Below, piece after piece: positions 36,759 through 47,300 of a stretch of 64,000 bases of DNA. How positions within the stretch are numbered: the stretch's first letter is position 1; the number at the start of each line of letters is the position of its first letter. Below the pieces are notes generated by a model. That model saw only the letters and a list, made by a program, of their open reading frames with translations, was not told the DNA's origin and did not search any database. The stretch spans positions 124,001-188,000 of the forward strand of contig NZ_JAPNLM010000007.1 in NCBI RefSeq assembly GCF_026627255.1, read 5' to 3'. Both the position numbers and the translations under genes were made by a program. The DNA comes from Streptomyces antarcticus (GTDB taxonomy: Bacteria > Actinomycetota > Actinomycetes > Streptomycetales > Streptomycetaceae).

Positions 36759-37189
36759 GCCCGCCGCCGGACGCCCGCGTGCCGCCGACGCGCGCGTCCC
36801 TCCCGCGGCACGCCGGTGCTGCCTCCGTGCTGCCTCCGTGGTGACTCCGTGCCATTCGCCCGCCCCCGACGTCCCCCTCCGGCACCCGGTGCCACCGCAG
36901 CGCCCCCGGCGCGTACCCGGCCCGAGGCCACCGCGGCGCACCCACGCCGCCCGGCACCACGGGGCCCGGCGCCCACCCGAGCCCCGCGCCGCCCGGCACC
37001 ACGCCACGCCACGCTGCACCACACAGTCCCGCCCCGCGTCCCGCGCCGCCCGCGGACGTACCCAGAGCTTCCCCCACGGCATCCCCACGCAGAAAGCGGC
37101 ACCGCGCGACCCGCGAGGCCGCCCGTACGACCGCCGGACACGACCGTGACCGGCACCGGACACCGACCCGACAACCCCAGGGATCGCCC
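36759..37189. other. C-rich spacer between NRPS genes
   Basis: 431 bp with strong C bias on the plus strand. Open frames give only Pro/Arg/His-rich sequence. No domain or clear terminator was found. Confidence 0.5.
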
Positions 37190-40100
37190 ATGCTTCCCCT
37201 CTCCTCCTCGCAGGAGATCGTCTGGCTGCACGAACAGATGCAGCCCGGCAGTCGCGCCTACAACTTCACCGCCTCACTGGACCTGTGGGGCACCCTCGAC
37301 ACCGAGGCGCTGCGCCGGGGGCTCGACGCCACGCTGGCCCGCCACCCCGGACTGCGGCTCGAACTCGTCGCCTCCGCGGGCTCCGTACCGGGCCAGCGGG
37401 TCGCTCCGCGGTGCTCGCCGCGGCTGCGCACGATCGACCTCGGCACGGAGGCGGACCCCGAGGCGGCGTTCGCCCGGCTCCTGCGCACCGAGGCCGAGAC
37501 GCCGCTCGACACCTTCGAGGCACCGCTGATCCGCTGGACGCTCGTACGGCTGGCCGAGTGCCACCACCGGCTGGTCCACGTCGAGCACCACCTGATCCAC
37601 GACGGGCACTCCTTCGCGATCCTGCTCGACGACGTCTTCCGCGTGTACCGCGCCCACGTCCTCGGCGAGACCCTGGAGCTCGAGGCCCCCTCGTCGTACG
37701 CGGACCACGTCCGGGCTCAGGCCGGGACGGCGTACGCCCCCGCGTCGCTCGACTTCTGGCGGGCCGCGCTGCGCGACCAGCAGCACGACCTGCCGCTGCC
37801 CGGCCTCACCCGGCCCGGTGCCCGCCGCAGGCACCACGGCGGCCAGCTGCGCCAGACGATCGGCGCCGACCTCGCCGAACGCCTGCGCGGGCACGCCCGT
37901 TCCCGCGGCCTCACCCCTTTCGCCACGCTCCTCGGGCTGTTCGCGGAACTCCTGCGCCGGCACAGCGGCCGCTCCCGGATGGTCATCGGCACCGCCGTCG
38001 GCAACCGCCCCCTCGGCTACGAGGACGCCGTGGGCATGTTCGTCAACACCATCCCGCTGCCGCTCGCCCTCGACGGCGCCGCCCCCGCCCAGGACGCCAT
38101 GGACGAGGTCACCGACACCCTCATCCGCGCCCTGCCGCACCAGGACGTGCCGGTCCAGGAACTGACCCGGGCGCTCGGCATGCACACCTCCGGCGCCGAC
38201 AACCCGCTCTTCTCCGTCATGTTCAGCGCCCACGACGCACCGCTGCCCGAGATCGACGTACCCGGCCTCGACATCACCCTCTTCGAGGGCTTCAACACCG
38301 GCACCACCCGCTTCGACCTCGACGTGGTGCTCCTCCCGGACGACCGGCGCGGCGTCACCCCGCGCCACGGCTCGCCCGGCATGACCCTGGTCTGGGACTA
38401 CGACGTCGACCTCTTCGGCGAGGACGTGGCCCGGCTGCTCTCCGGCCGCTTCCTGGACCTGCTGCGCGCCTATCTCGACGGCCCCGAGACCCCGCTGGCC
38501 GACCTTGCACCGACCGCCGTGGAGGCGGCCGCCGAGCCCGTACCCGTACCGGCCGGCCGCGATCCGCTGGATCCCGTGGCCGCGCACCACCCGTCACTGC
38601 CCGCCCTGCTGTGCGGTGCGCGCCGGCTCACGTACGGCGAACTCGACGACCGCGTCGGCTCGCTCGCCGAGCGCCTGCGCGCCGCCGGTGTGACGCCCGG
38701 CCGGCCGGTGGCCGTGGTCCTGCCCCGGGGGACCGACTCGGTCGTCGCCCTGCTCGCGTGCCTGCGGACCGGCGCCGTCTACTGCCCGCTCTCCCCGGCT
38801 GACCCGCCGGCCCGGCTCGCACTGCTGCTGGAACGCCTCGCCCCGGCGCTGGTCCTCACCGGCGACGGCACCCCGGCCCTGCCGGAAGCACTGCCGACCG
38901 CCCGGATCGACGCCCCGGTCCTGCCCGCCGCGCACGGGGCCGCCGAACTCCCCGGGACCGCGTACGTCATCCACACCTCCGGCTCCACCGGTACGCCGAA
39001 GCCGGTCGCCGTCGGCCCCGCGGCGCTGGCGCACCATCTGACGGCGGTCGCCGACCGCTTCGGCCTCACCACCTCGGACCGCGTCCTGATGTTCGCCCAG
39101 CCCTCCTTCGACGTGGCGCTCGAGGAGGTCCTGCCGACGCTGCACGCCGGTGCCTGCCTGGTCCTGCCCGAGTACGAGGTGCCCACGGGCGCGGAGCTCA
39201 CCGAACTGCTCGCATCCGCCCGGGTCACCGTCGCCAACCTGCCCACCAGCTACTTCCTCGCCACCCGCGAGGACCTGCGCCCCGCCCTGCGGGACGAGAG
39301 CTGGGCGCCCAGGCTCCTGGTCCTCGGCGGCGAGCGCCTGCCCGTGGAGGCACTGCGCGGCGTCCTCGCCGACACCGACGCCACCGTGCTCAACGTGTAC
39401 GGCGTCACGGAGGCGGCCATCAGCTCGACCGTCCACGAGGTCTCCCGCGACGCCCTCGCCGAGGGCGCCGAGATCCCCCTGGGCACCGAGCTCCCCGGCG
39501 AGCGGGTCCACGTCCTGGACGCCCACCACCGCCCGCTGCCGTCCGGCGCGGTCGGTGAACTCGCCGTCGCCGGGCCCGGTCTCGCCGAGGGCTACGCCGG
39601 CAACGCGGAGACGACGGCCGCCCGGTTCGTCACCGTCGACGCCCTCGACGGGCAGCGCGTCTACCTCACCGGCGACCTCGGCTACCGCGGCCTGGACGGC
39701 CTGCTGTACTTCCTCGGGCGGCGCGACAACCAGGTCAAGCTGCGCGGTCACCGCATCGAGCTGGAGGAGATCGAGGCGGCGGCGTCCGCGGTGCTGGGCG
39801 GCCGGTCCTGTGCCGTCGTACTGGACCGGGAGACCCCCGGCGGGCCCCGGCTCGTCGGCTTCCTCGAAGACGGCGCCGACGGTACGGCCTTCGACGCGAA
39901 GGCGCTGCACGCCGAGCTGAGCCGCCGCCTGCCCGGCCCCCTCGTGCCCGCCCGGTGGGCGCGGCTGGACACCATGCCGACCCTCGCCGGAGGCAAGCCC
40001 GACCGTACGGCACTGTCCCGCCGAGCGGCGGAGCTCGACCCCGACGTCGCCGTGACGGCCGAGGCCGGTGCCGGTCCCGGTGCCGGAGGCGGTGCCGAGG

Positions 40101-40369
40101 CGGCCGCCGCTGCCGTCGTCGGGTCCGACGATCCGATGACGGCGCTGCTCGCGGAAGGCTGGCGCGAGGTCCTGGGCCACAGCCGGTTCGACGTCCGCTC
40201 CCACTTCTTCCACAGCGGGGGCCATTCCCTGCTGGCCGCCGAGCTGGCCGCCTGGCTGGAGCCCCGGCTGGGCACGCGCCCGCCGCTGCGGGTGCTCTTC
40301 CGCAACCCCGTGCTCGCCGACCAGGCCGAGGCCCTCGCCACCACCACCCCCCTTTCCACGGAGTCGTGA
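37190..40369 (+). CDS. NRPS: C-A-T
   Basis: 1059 residues. C domain (about 1-435) with HHLIHDGHS at 133-141, intact. A domain (about 455-940) with A3 YVIHTSGSTGTPKP, A5 NVYGVTE, A7 YLTGDLGYR and A10 GGKPDRTAL (catalytic Lys present). T domain near the end (FFHSGGHSLLAAEL, Ser at about 1012). Aligned by eye to GrsA, the specificity residues read D-V-E-N-V-G-V-I-S-K. The D-x-E-N-x-G start recalls hydroxyornithine-type pockets, but I would not call a substrate. With no upstream module its C domain may accept an acyl or carrier-bound starter. Its stop overlaps the next start (TGATG). Confidence 0.9.
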   Translation: MLPLSSSQEIVWLHEQMQPGSRAYNFTASLDLWGTLDTEALRRGLDATLARHPGLRLELVASAGSVPGQRVAPRCSPRLRTIDLGTEADPEAAFARLLRTEAETPLDTFEAPLIRWTLVRLAECHHRLVHVEHHLIHDGHSFAILLDDVFRVYRAHVLGETLELEAPSSYADHVRAQAGTAYAPASLDFWRAALRDQQHDLPLPGLTRPGARRRHHGGQLRQTIGADLAERLRGHARSRGLTPFATLLGLFAELLRRHSGRSRMVIGTAVGNRPLGYEDAVGMFVNTIPLPLALDGAAPAQDAMDEVTDTLIRALPHQDVPVQELTRALGMHTSGADNPLFSVMFSAHDAPLPEIDVPGLDITLFEGFNTGTTRFDLDVVLLPDDRRGVTPRHGSPGMTLVWDYDVDLFGEDVARLLSGRFLDLLRAYLDGPETPLADLAPTAVEAAAEPVPVPAGRDPLDPVAAHHPSLPALLCGARRLTYGELDDRVGSLAERLRAAGVTPGRPVAVVLPRGTDSVVALLACLRTGAVYCPLSPADPPARLALLLERLAPALVLTGDGTPALPEALPTARIDAPVLPAAHGAAELPGTAYVIHTSGSTGTPKPVAVGPAALAHHLTAVADRFGLTTSDRVLMFAQPSFDVALEEVLPTLHAGACLVLPEYEVPTGAELTELLASARVTVANLPTSYFLATREDLRPALRDESWAPRLLVLGGERLPVEALRGVLADTDATVLNVYGVTEAAISSTVHEVSRDALAEGAEIPLGTELPGERVHVLDAHHRPLPSGAVGELAVAGPGLAEGYAGNAETTAARFVTVDALDGQRVYLTGDLGYRGLDGLLYFLGRRDNQVKLRGHRIELEEIEAAASAVLGGRSCAVVLDRETPGGPRLVGFLEDGADGTAFDAKALHAELSRRLPGPLVPARWARLDTMPTLAGGKPDRTALSRRAAELDPDVAVTAEAGAGPGAGGGAEAAAAAVVGSDDPMTALLAEGWREVLGHSRFDVRSHFFHSGGHSLLAAELAAWLEPRLGTRPPLRVLFRNPVLADQAEALATTTPLSTES

Positions 40370-42399
40370 TGACCCAGCCCCCGCCCCTTCCCGTGACCCC
40401 GACCACACCCGCCACGCCCGTCGCGCCGGTCGTGCCCGCTGTGCCGGTAGCCACCGGCACGGGCCTCGTGACCGGCACCGGCCCCGCCATCGCCACCGGC
40501 ACCGCGCTGAGCGTCGCCCACGGCCCCGCCGCCGAACCGACCCGTGTGGTCGCCCGCTTCGAGGACCATGTCCGGCGTGACCCGCAGGCCCCGGCCGTCA
40601 TCGACGGCACCCGGATCTGGACGTACCAGGACCTCGACGCGGCGGCCGTACGGGTCGCCGCCGCCCTGGGCGACCGGGTACGCCCCGGTGACCTGGTCGG
40701 CGTCTGCCTCGACCGGTCCACCGCGCTGGTGGTGACCGCCGTCGCGCTCGCCCGGATCGGCGCCGTCTACCTGCCGCTCGGCCCCCGCCCCGGCGAACGC
40801 CGGACCCGGGCCGTCACCGAGGACCTCGACGTCGCCTGCCTCATCGGCGACCTGGGTGTGCTGCCCGAGGAACACCGCGCCGGGGAACACGTCCCGCTGC
40901 CGCTGCCCACCGGCGGTGTCAACGCCCCCGCCGCCGCGGTGGCGGCCTTCACCGGCTCCGGCTCCGGCTCGGGCTCCGGTTCCGGCTCCGGCCGCGGCAC
41001 CCGGCGCGCGCCCGAGGGCGCCCTGTACGCCGTCCTCACCTCCGGTTCCACCGGCCGCCCCAAGGCGGTCGCCGTGGCCGAGGCCTCGCTCTCCGTCGCC
41101 CTCGACTGGTACCGGGCCGCCACCGGCCTCGCACCGGGCGACCGCCAGTCCCTGCTGATCGGTGTCGCGTTCGACCCGCACCTGCTGGAGCTGTGGGCCG
41201 GCCTGACCTCCGGCGCCGCCCTCGTCCCGGCCCCGGACGACACCCGCTGGGACTCGCACGTGCTCACCGACTGGTGGCGCGACACCGCCCTCACCCACGT
41301 CGTGGCGGCCACCCCCACCGTCGAACCGCTCCTGGACCGACCGTGGCCGCAAGACCTGAAGCTCCGTCATCTCGTCGTCGGCGGCGACCGCATGCGCCGC
41401 CGCCCCGGCACCGACGTCACCGCCACCGTCCACAACGCCTACGGCCCCGCCGAAGCCACCGTCGTCACCACCACCCACACCATGCGCGCCACCGACCCCG
41501 GGGCCGGCGACCCCGCCCCGCCGCCCATCGGCACCGCGCTGCCGGGCGTCACCCTCGTCGTCACGGACGGCGACGGCACCCCAGTCGCCCGCGGGCAGGA
41601 CGGTGAACTGCGCGTCGGCGGCCACTGCCTGGCGCTCGGCTACCTCGACCCCGAACTCACCGCACGAAGGTTCACCCCGCCGCCGCGGGAACTCCTCGCG
41701 CCCGCGCTCGACCGCCTCTACCGCACCGGCGACCGGGTACGGATGAACAGCGACGGCAGCCTGGACTTCCTCGGCCGCCTCGACGACCAGGTGAAGATCA
41801 GCGGGGTACGGATCGAACCGGCCGAGGTCGAAGCCGCGTTCGAGCAGGACCCCCGGGTCCGCAGTGCCGTCGTCACCGTGCTGCGCGACAGCTCCGGCCT
41901 CGGCCGCCTCGTCGCCCACGTACGGCCCGCCGAGGGCGCCGAACCCGCGGCCGGGGACCTCCTCGACGCGGTCCGTGCCTGGCTCCCCGAGCAGGCCGTC
42001 CCCACCGCCGTACGGATCGTCGACGGCTTCCCGCTCGACGCCAACGGCAAGGTCGACCGAGCCGCCCTGGCCGCCCAGGCCCAGGCCGCGGCCCAGGCCA
42101 CGGCCCCCGTCTCCGAAGATCCCCGGACCGGCGCCGCGGACGACCTCACCGGCGCCACCGCCACCGAGCGGCTCGTCCTGACGACCGTGCGCGACCTCAT
42201 CGGCCGGCCCGGCACCGGCCTCGGCGACCGCTTCACCGACATCGGCGGCACCTCCCTCGTCGCCGCACGGCTGCTGGCGACCGTCGAACACGAGACCGGA
42301 GTGCGCCTGCGCGCCCCCGAGCTGCTGCGCAGCACCGACCTGCGCGCGTTCGCCGCCCTCCTCGACCAACGCCGAACCCCGCGACCGGAAGGAGCCTGA
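40369..42399 (+). CDS. NRPS: A-T didomain
   Basis: 676 residues. After a Pro/Val/Thr-rich leader (about 1-55), an A domain (about 60-580) carries VLTSGSTGRPKAV, NAYGPAEATVV, YRTGDRVRMN and A10 NGKVDR. A T domain follows (DIGGTSLVAARL, Ser at about 627). Residues aligned to the specificity positions read D-P-L-A-V-G-A-V-V-K, a mostly hydrophobic pocket with no match I can name. A Gly-Ser tract from hexamer repeats (about 196-208) interrupts the loop before A3. There is no C domain, so it must load a carrier for a partner C domain in trans. Confidence 0.88.
   Translation: MTQPPPLPVTPTTPATPVAPVVPAVPVATGTGLVTGTGPAIATGTALSVAHGPAAEPTRVVARFEDHVRRDPQAPAVIDGTRIWTYQDLDAAAVRVAAALGDRVRPGDLVGVCLDRSTALVVTAVALARIGAVYLPLGPRPGERRTRAVTEDLDVACLIGDLGVLPEEHRAGEHVPLPLPTGGVNAPAAAVAAFTGSGSGSGSGSGSGRGTRRAPEGALYAVLTSGSTGRPKAVAVAEASLSVALDWYRAATGLAPGDRQSLLIGVAFDPHLLELWAGLTSGAALVPAPDDTRWDSHVLTDWWRDTALTHVVAATPTVEPLLDRPWPQDLKLRHLVVGGDRMRRRPGTDVTATVHNAYGPAEATVVTTTHTMRATDPGAGDPAPPPIGTALPGVTLVVTDGDGTPVARGQDGELRVGGHCLALGYLDPELTARRFTPPPRELLAPALDRLYRTGDRVRMNSDGSLDFLGRLDDQVKISGVRIEPAEVEAAFEQDPRVRSAVVTVLRDSSGLGRLVAHVRPAEGAEPAAGDLLDAVRAWLPEQAVPTAVRIVDGFPLDANGKVDRAALAAQAQAAAQATAPVSEDPRTGAADDLTGATATERLVLTTVRDLIGRPGTGLGDRFTDIGGTSLVAARLLATVEHETGVRLRAPELLRSTDLRAFAALLDQRRTPRPEGA
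40953..40992. repeat. In-frame hexamers encoding (Gly-Ser)n
   Basis: Six to seven GGCTCC-like units inside the A domain of the first A-T gene. Confidence 0.85.
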
Positions 42400-42400
42400 C

Positions 42401-44365
42401 ATGACAACCACCACCCCGCAGCCCGCCGACGCCACCGCCCCGTGGCCGGGCGACGCCACCGCCCCGCGGCCGGCCCGGGCTGCCGCCACCCTGCCGGCAC
42501 TCCTCGCGCGGCACGCCGAACTCACCCCGGACGCCCTCGCGGTCGTGGACGGCGACACCACCCTCACCTACGGCCGCCTCCTCCAGGCCGGCCGCGCCCT
42601 CGCGGCCCGCCTGCGCGACCACGGGGTGGACCGCGGCGACCGAGTGGCACTGCTGACGGCACGGTCGTCCCGTACGGTCGTGGCGCAGCTCGGGCTGTGG
42701 CTGGCCGGAGCCGTGTGCGTACCGCTCGATCCCGCCCAGCCCCGGCCGCGTACGGAGGGGATGATCGCCGACGCCGGGGTCACGCTCACCGTCGGCGACG
42801 CGAAGCTGCTGGACGCGGCCACGCTCCCCGGCCCCGTCCTCGCCCTGCCCGAGGAGCCGCTCACGAGCGGTCGGGCGGTCGACCGGTCCGACCCGGACGG
42901 TCCGGCGTTCGTCATGTTCACCTCCGGTTCGACCGGCCGCCCCAAGGGCGTCGCGGTGCCGCACCGTGCCATCGCCGAGCTGGTCACCGCACCCGACTAC
43001 GTCAGCGTCACCGGCCGCGACCGCGTCCTGTTCCACTCGCCCATGACCTTCGACGCCTCGACGTTCGAAGTCTGGGTCGCGCTCGCCAACGGGGCCGCCG
43101 TCGTCGTGTGCACCGAGCAGCGGCCCTCCCTGGAGGACCTGGCCCGGCACGTGGAGCGGCACGGCGTGACGGTGGCGTTCTTCACCACGGCCCTCTTCCA
43201 CCAGCTCGCCGCGCGCCGCTCCCGGGTCTTCGCCCAGCTCCGCTCGGTGGTCGTCGGCGGCGAGGCGATGGCCGCCGCACAGGCCCGTGAGGTGCTCACC
43301 GCGTTCCCCTGGCTGGAGCTCGTCAACGGCTACGGCCCGACCGAGACGACCACCTTCGCCACCGCCCACCGGGTCACCGCGCGGGACTTCGAGGCGCCGA
43401 TACCGATCGGCAGGCCCGTCTCCGGGGCCACGGCCCACGTCCTGGACGCCGACGGCGCCCCGGTGGCCGACGGCGACCGGGGCGAACTGTGGATCGGCGG
43501 CAGCAGGCTCGCCCACGGGTACGTGGGCCTGCCCGAACTCACCGCCGACCGGTTCGTCGAGGATCCCGCCGCCGGCCGGCTCTACCGTACGGGCGACATC
43601 GTCTCCCTCCGGCCCGACGGCATCCTCCGGTTCCACGGCCGCAACGACGACCAGGTGAAGGTACGCGGCTTCCGCATCGAACCCGCCGAGGTCGAACACG
43701 CGCTGCGCGAGCAGCCGGACGTGGACGACGCCGCCGTCACCGTCGACGGCGCCGGCACCCCCGAGGCGTCCCTCGTCGCGTTCGTCGTCGCCGCTCCCGG
43801 TCCCGTGCCCTCGGGGGGAGCGCTGCGGGAGCGGCTCACCGGCGTCCTGCCGGCCCACCTGGTGCCCGACGCGGTCACCGTACTGGAGCGGCTTCCCCTC
43901 ACCCCGGCCGGGAAGGTCGACCGGCGCGCGCTCACCGGAAGCGCCCACGCCGGCGAGAACCGGTCCGCCGACGGGCCGACAGCGCCGATGACCCCGCTCG
44001 AACAGGCCGTCGCCGAGGTGTGGAGCCTGTCCCTGGGCACCGAAGTGACCCGCGCCGACGCCGAGTTCCTCGCCCTCGGCGGCCATTCCCTCCTCGCCCT
44101 CGCCGTCACCGACGACCTGCGCGAGGAACTCGGAGTGGAACTCGCCCTGGCCGACTTCTTCGCCGCCCCGACCGTCGCCGCGCAGGCCGCGCTGGTCGAA
44201 CGCGCCCTCCTGGCCGCCCACAGCGACCTCCACCCCGACCTCCACAGCGACCTCCACCCCGACCTCCACCCCGACCTCCACCCCGACCTCCACCCCGACC
44301 TCCATCCCGACCTCCACCCAGACCACCTCCACCCCGACACCCCGGAGCGCAGCGATGCCCACTGA
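42401..44365 (+). CDS. NRPS: A-T didomain, Val/Ile-like pocket
   Basis: 654 residues. A domain (about 25-520) with MFTSGSTGRPKGV, NGYGPTETTTF, YRTGDIVSLR and A10 AGKVDRRAL. T domain at about 530-605 (LALGGHSLLALAV). Specificity positions read D-A-F-F-V-G-G-T-F-K, eight of ten like the classical valine pocket DAFWIGGTFK and near isoleucine pockets, so a branched-chain residue is likely. Residues about 608-645 are Asp-Leu-His-Pro repeats. GGAAGGAG precedes ATG 42401, just after the previous stop; the 3' end overlaps the next gene by 11 bp. Confidence 0.9.
   Translation: MTTTTPQPADATAPWPGDATAPRPARAAATLPALLARHAELTPDALAVVDGDTTLTYGRLLQAGRALAARLRDHGVDRGDRVALLTARSSRTVVAQLGLWLAGAVCVPLDPAQPRPRTEGMIADAGVTLTVGDAKLLDAATLPGPVLALPEEPLTSGRAVDRSDPDGPAFVMFTSGSTGRPKGVAVPHRAIAELVTAPDYVSVTGRDRVLFHSPMTFDASTFEVWVALANGAAVVVCTEQRPSLEDLARHVERHGVTVAFFTTALFHQLAARRSRVFAQLRSVVVGGEAMAAAQAREVLTAFPWLELVNGYGPTETTTFATAHRVTARDFEAPIPIGRPVSGATAHVLDADGAPVADGDRGELWIGGSRLAHGYVGLPELTADRFVEDPAAGRLYRTGDIVSLRPDGILRFHGRNDDQVKVRGFRIEPAEVEHALREQPDVDDAAVTVDGAGTPEASLVAFVVAAPGPVPSGGALRERLTGVLPAHLVPDAVTVLERLPLTPAGKVDRRALTGSAHAGENRSADGPTAPMTPLEQAVAEVWSLSLGTEVTRADAEFLALGGHSLLALAVTDDLREELGVELALADFFAAPTVAAQAALVERALLAAHSDLHPDLHSDLHPDLHPDLHPDLHPDLHPDLHPDHLHPDTPERSDAH
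44225..44332. repeat. 12-bp repeat encoding (Asp-Leu-His-Pro)n
   Basis: Nine units close to GACCTCCACCCC at the 3' end of the second A-T gene, next to the start of the C-T-SDR gene. The tail may be a docking extension or an expansion. Confidence 0.9.
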
Positions 44366-47300
44366 CGCCGACTCCGCGGCCCGCAACCGCCGTCAGCAGC
44401 TCCAGCGGGAACTGCTGCGCCGCGCCCGCGCCGGAACCGCCCGGCGCGCGCCGGCCGAGCCCGCCACCGAGCCCGCCACCGAGGCGGACGCCGGCCTGGA
44501 CGGGCACGCACCGCAGGAGACCGCCGACCCCGACGCCACCGCCGACCCCGACGCCACCGCCGACCCCGACGCCACCACGGACCCCGGCGCCACCGCCCCG
44601 CAGGGCGGAAGCGTGCCGCTGTCCCGCGCCCAGCGCCGCATGTGGCTGATGGAGCGGCTCGGCGGCGCGGGGGACTCCTACCACGTACCGTTCGCCACCC
44701 GGGTGCGCGGCCCGTTCGACGCGGCCGCGTTCGCCACCGCCCTCACCTCGCTGGTGGCCCGGCACACCATTCTCCGCACCCGCTACGCGGAGCGCGGGGG
44801 CGAACCCTGCCAGCAGGTGCTCCCGACGCCGCGGACGGTTCCCGTCCACGTCGTCGACACCGACGAAGCGCACGCGCGGGAGCTGCTGAGGCGCGAGACG
44901 GCCCGGCCGTTCGACCTCGCGGCCGGCGACGCCGTACGGGCGCTCGTCCTGCGCCACGGCCCGCAGGACCACACCGTGCTGCTGACGTTCCACCACATCG
45001 CGGTGGACGGCGGATCACTGGAGACCGTGGCCGACGAACTCGCCGCCCTCTACACGGCGGCCGTCGACGGAACACACCGCCCCGCACTCGCCACACCGCC
45101 CCAGTACGCCGACCACGCGCGCCGCGAGCACGGCGGCCTGCCCGGCTTCGAGGCGGAGCTGAACCGCTGGAGCGAGCTGCTGGCCGACGCCGCCCCGCCG
45201 CGCCTGCCCCGGCCGGCGGCGGCCGCGCCGGCGCAGACCTCCGTACGGCCCGCGGCCGTGCGCACCGTACCCCTCGCACCGACCGTGCCCGACGCCCTGC
45301 GGGCGCTGGGTGCGGAGCGGGGTGCCACGCTCTTCGCGGTGTCGCTCACGGCGGCCTTCGCCGCGCTGCACCGCCTCACCGGCGACGACGACCTCGTCAT
45401 CGGCGTGGCGGGCACCCACCGCCGCGGCAGCGCGATGCGCGGCCTGGTCGGCCTGTGCGTCAACACCCTGCCCGTACGGGTCGACGTCTCCGGCGGGCCG
45501 TCCTTCGCCCAACTGCTGCGCCGCGTCAGCGACGCGCTCCTCGAAGCCCAGCGCCACCGGCAGATCCCGTTCGACCTGGTCCTCGAACGCCTCGGCGCCG
45601 GGGCACGCGGCGCCGACGGCACCGGGCTGGTGCGCGTCACCGCCGACGTCCTCGGTGAGCCGACGGTGCTCCGGCTGCCGGGCACGTCGGCCGAGTACGT
45701 CGATGTCCCGTCCGACGGCGCGAAGTTCACCCTGTCCTACGGGCTGGGGCTGGGCGACGCCGCCCAGCCCCGGGCGCTCGTCCAGTACGACGCGAACACG
45801 CTGGACGACACCGTGGCGGAGGCAGCCGTACGGGACTACGCGGCCCTGCTCCACGCGGCGGCCGCCGACCCGGAACTCACCCTGGGTGAACTGCCCCTCC
45901 CCGGCCCGGACTCGGGAGCTCGGAACTCGGGAGCTCGGGACTCGGACGCCCCGGGTCCTGGTGCCTCGGACCCTGGCGCCTCCGACCCCGGCGCCCCGGA
46001 CCCCGGCGCCCCGGACGGCGCCGACCCGGACGGCGCCGACCCTGACAGCGCCGACCCGGACGGCGACCGGCACCCGGCCGCGCGGGCCCTGCGGGCCCAC
46101 CCGCGGGTCGCCGACGCCACAGTGGTCCAGCCGGCGCGGGGGCCGCTCCTCGCGTACGCGGTCCTGCACGACAGCGTCGGCCCGTCCGGTCACGAACTGC
46201 TGGGCCTGCTGCGCCGGTCGCTCGACCCCGAGGCCGTACCCGCCACGGTCACGGTGCTCGACGCCCTGCCGCGCACGTCCACCGGCCCGCTCGACCGGGC
46301 CCGGCTGCCCGGACCGTCCACGCCGGGCGCCCCGTCCGGCCCCCGGGCCGAAGCGGTCACGGAGGGCTTCACCGCCGTGCTCGGTCTCCTCCCGTCGCCC
46401 GACGACGACTTCTTCGCCCTCGGCGGCCACTCCCTGAAGGCCGTGCAGCTCGCCGAACGGCTGCGTACGGAGCTCGGGTTGCCGCTCACGGGCCTCGACG
46501 TGCTCCAGGCCCGTACGCCCCGGGCGCTGACCGCGCTCCTCCACGAACGGGCGGCACGGCAGAGCGCCGCGAAGGCCGCGAGCAGGCCGGCCCCCCGCTC
46601 CCGGGACGTCCGCCCGGGCACGGTACTGGTCACCGGTGCGACGGGCGGCGTGGGCGCGTTCGTCGTACGCGAACTGGCCGCGCGGGGCCGCCCCGTGCTG
46701 GCGCTGGCCCGGCCCGAGTCCGCCCACCTGATCGCCGCCGAGGGCGTCGACGTCATCGAGGGCGACCTCACCGACCTGGCCGGACTCCGGGACGCCGTCG
46801 CGCAGGCGGACGCGGTCGTCCACGCCGCCTGCACCTTCACCCGGCACGATGTGGACCTCGCGGCCATGGAGACGATGGTCGACGCCTGGCGGCGCGGACC
46901 GTTCGTCTTCGTCAGCAGCGTCGACGCCTACGGGCACCCCGACACGGACCGGGTCGCCGAGGAAGCGCCGCCGCACGAGCCCGTCAGCCCGTACGGGAGG
47001 GCCAAGCTCGACTGCGAGGCCATGCTGCTGCGCGCCGCGGGCACCGAGGGACGCGGGGGCGCGAGCGCCGTGCGGTCCCCGATCGTCTGGGGCGCGCACG
47101 ACCGGCTGCGCGAACAGCTGCGCTGGGGCGCCATCGGCACGCTCTACCAGTCCGCCCGCCAGGGCCGGCCGATCGAACTGCCGTGTCCCGGTACGGGCGG
47201 TCACGCCTGGTACGGAGCCGCCTGGGTGCACGCGGCCGCCTTGGCCCGCGCGGTGGCCGAGTGCCTGGACCGCCCCGTGCACGGAGTCGCCAACGCGTGC

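Noticed and set aside
37190..40369. Firm hydroxyornithine (siderophore) prediction from the D-V-E-N pocket
   Set aside because: Only part of the code agrees, the alignment is by eye, and no ornithine hydroxylase gene is in the window.
38594..40408. 604-codon minus-strand frame
   Set aside because: Antisense of the first NRPS A domain.
39748..42567. 939-codon minus-strand frame across the NRPS genes
   Set aside because: High-GC antisense shadow of the C-A-T and A-T genes, with no domain signal.
44225..44332. CRISPR-like array
   Set aside because: The repeats are contiguous 12-mers with no spacers and are in frame with the gene.
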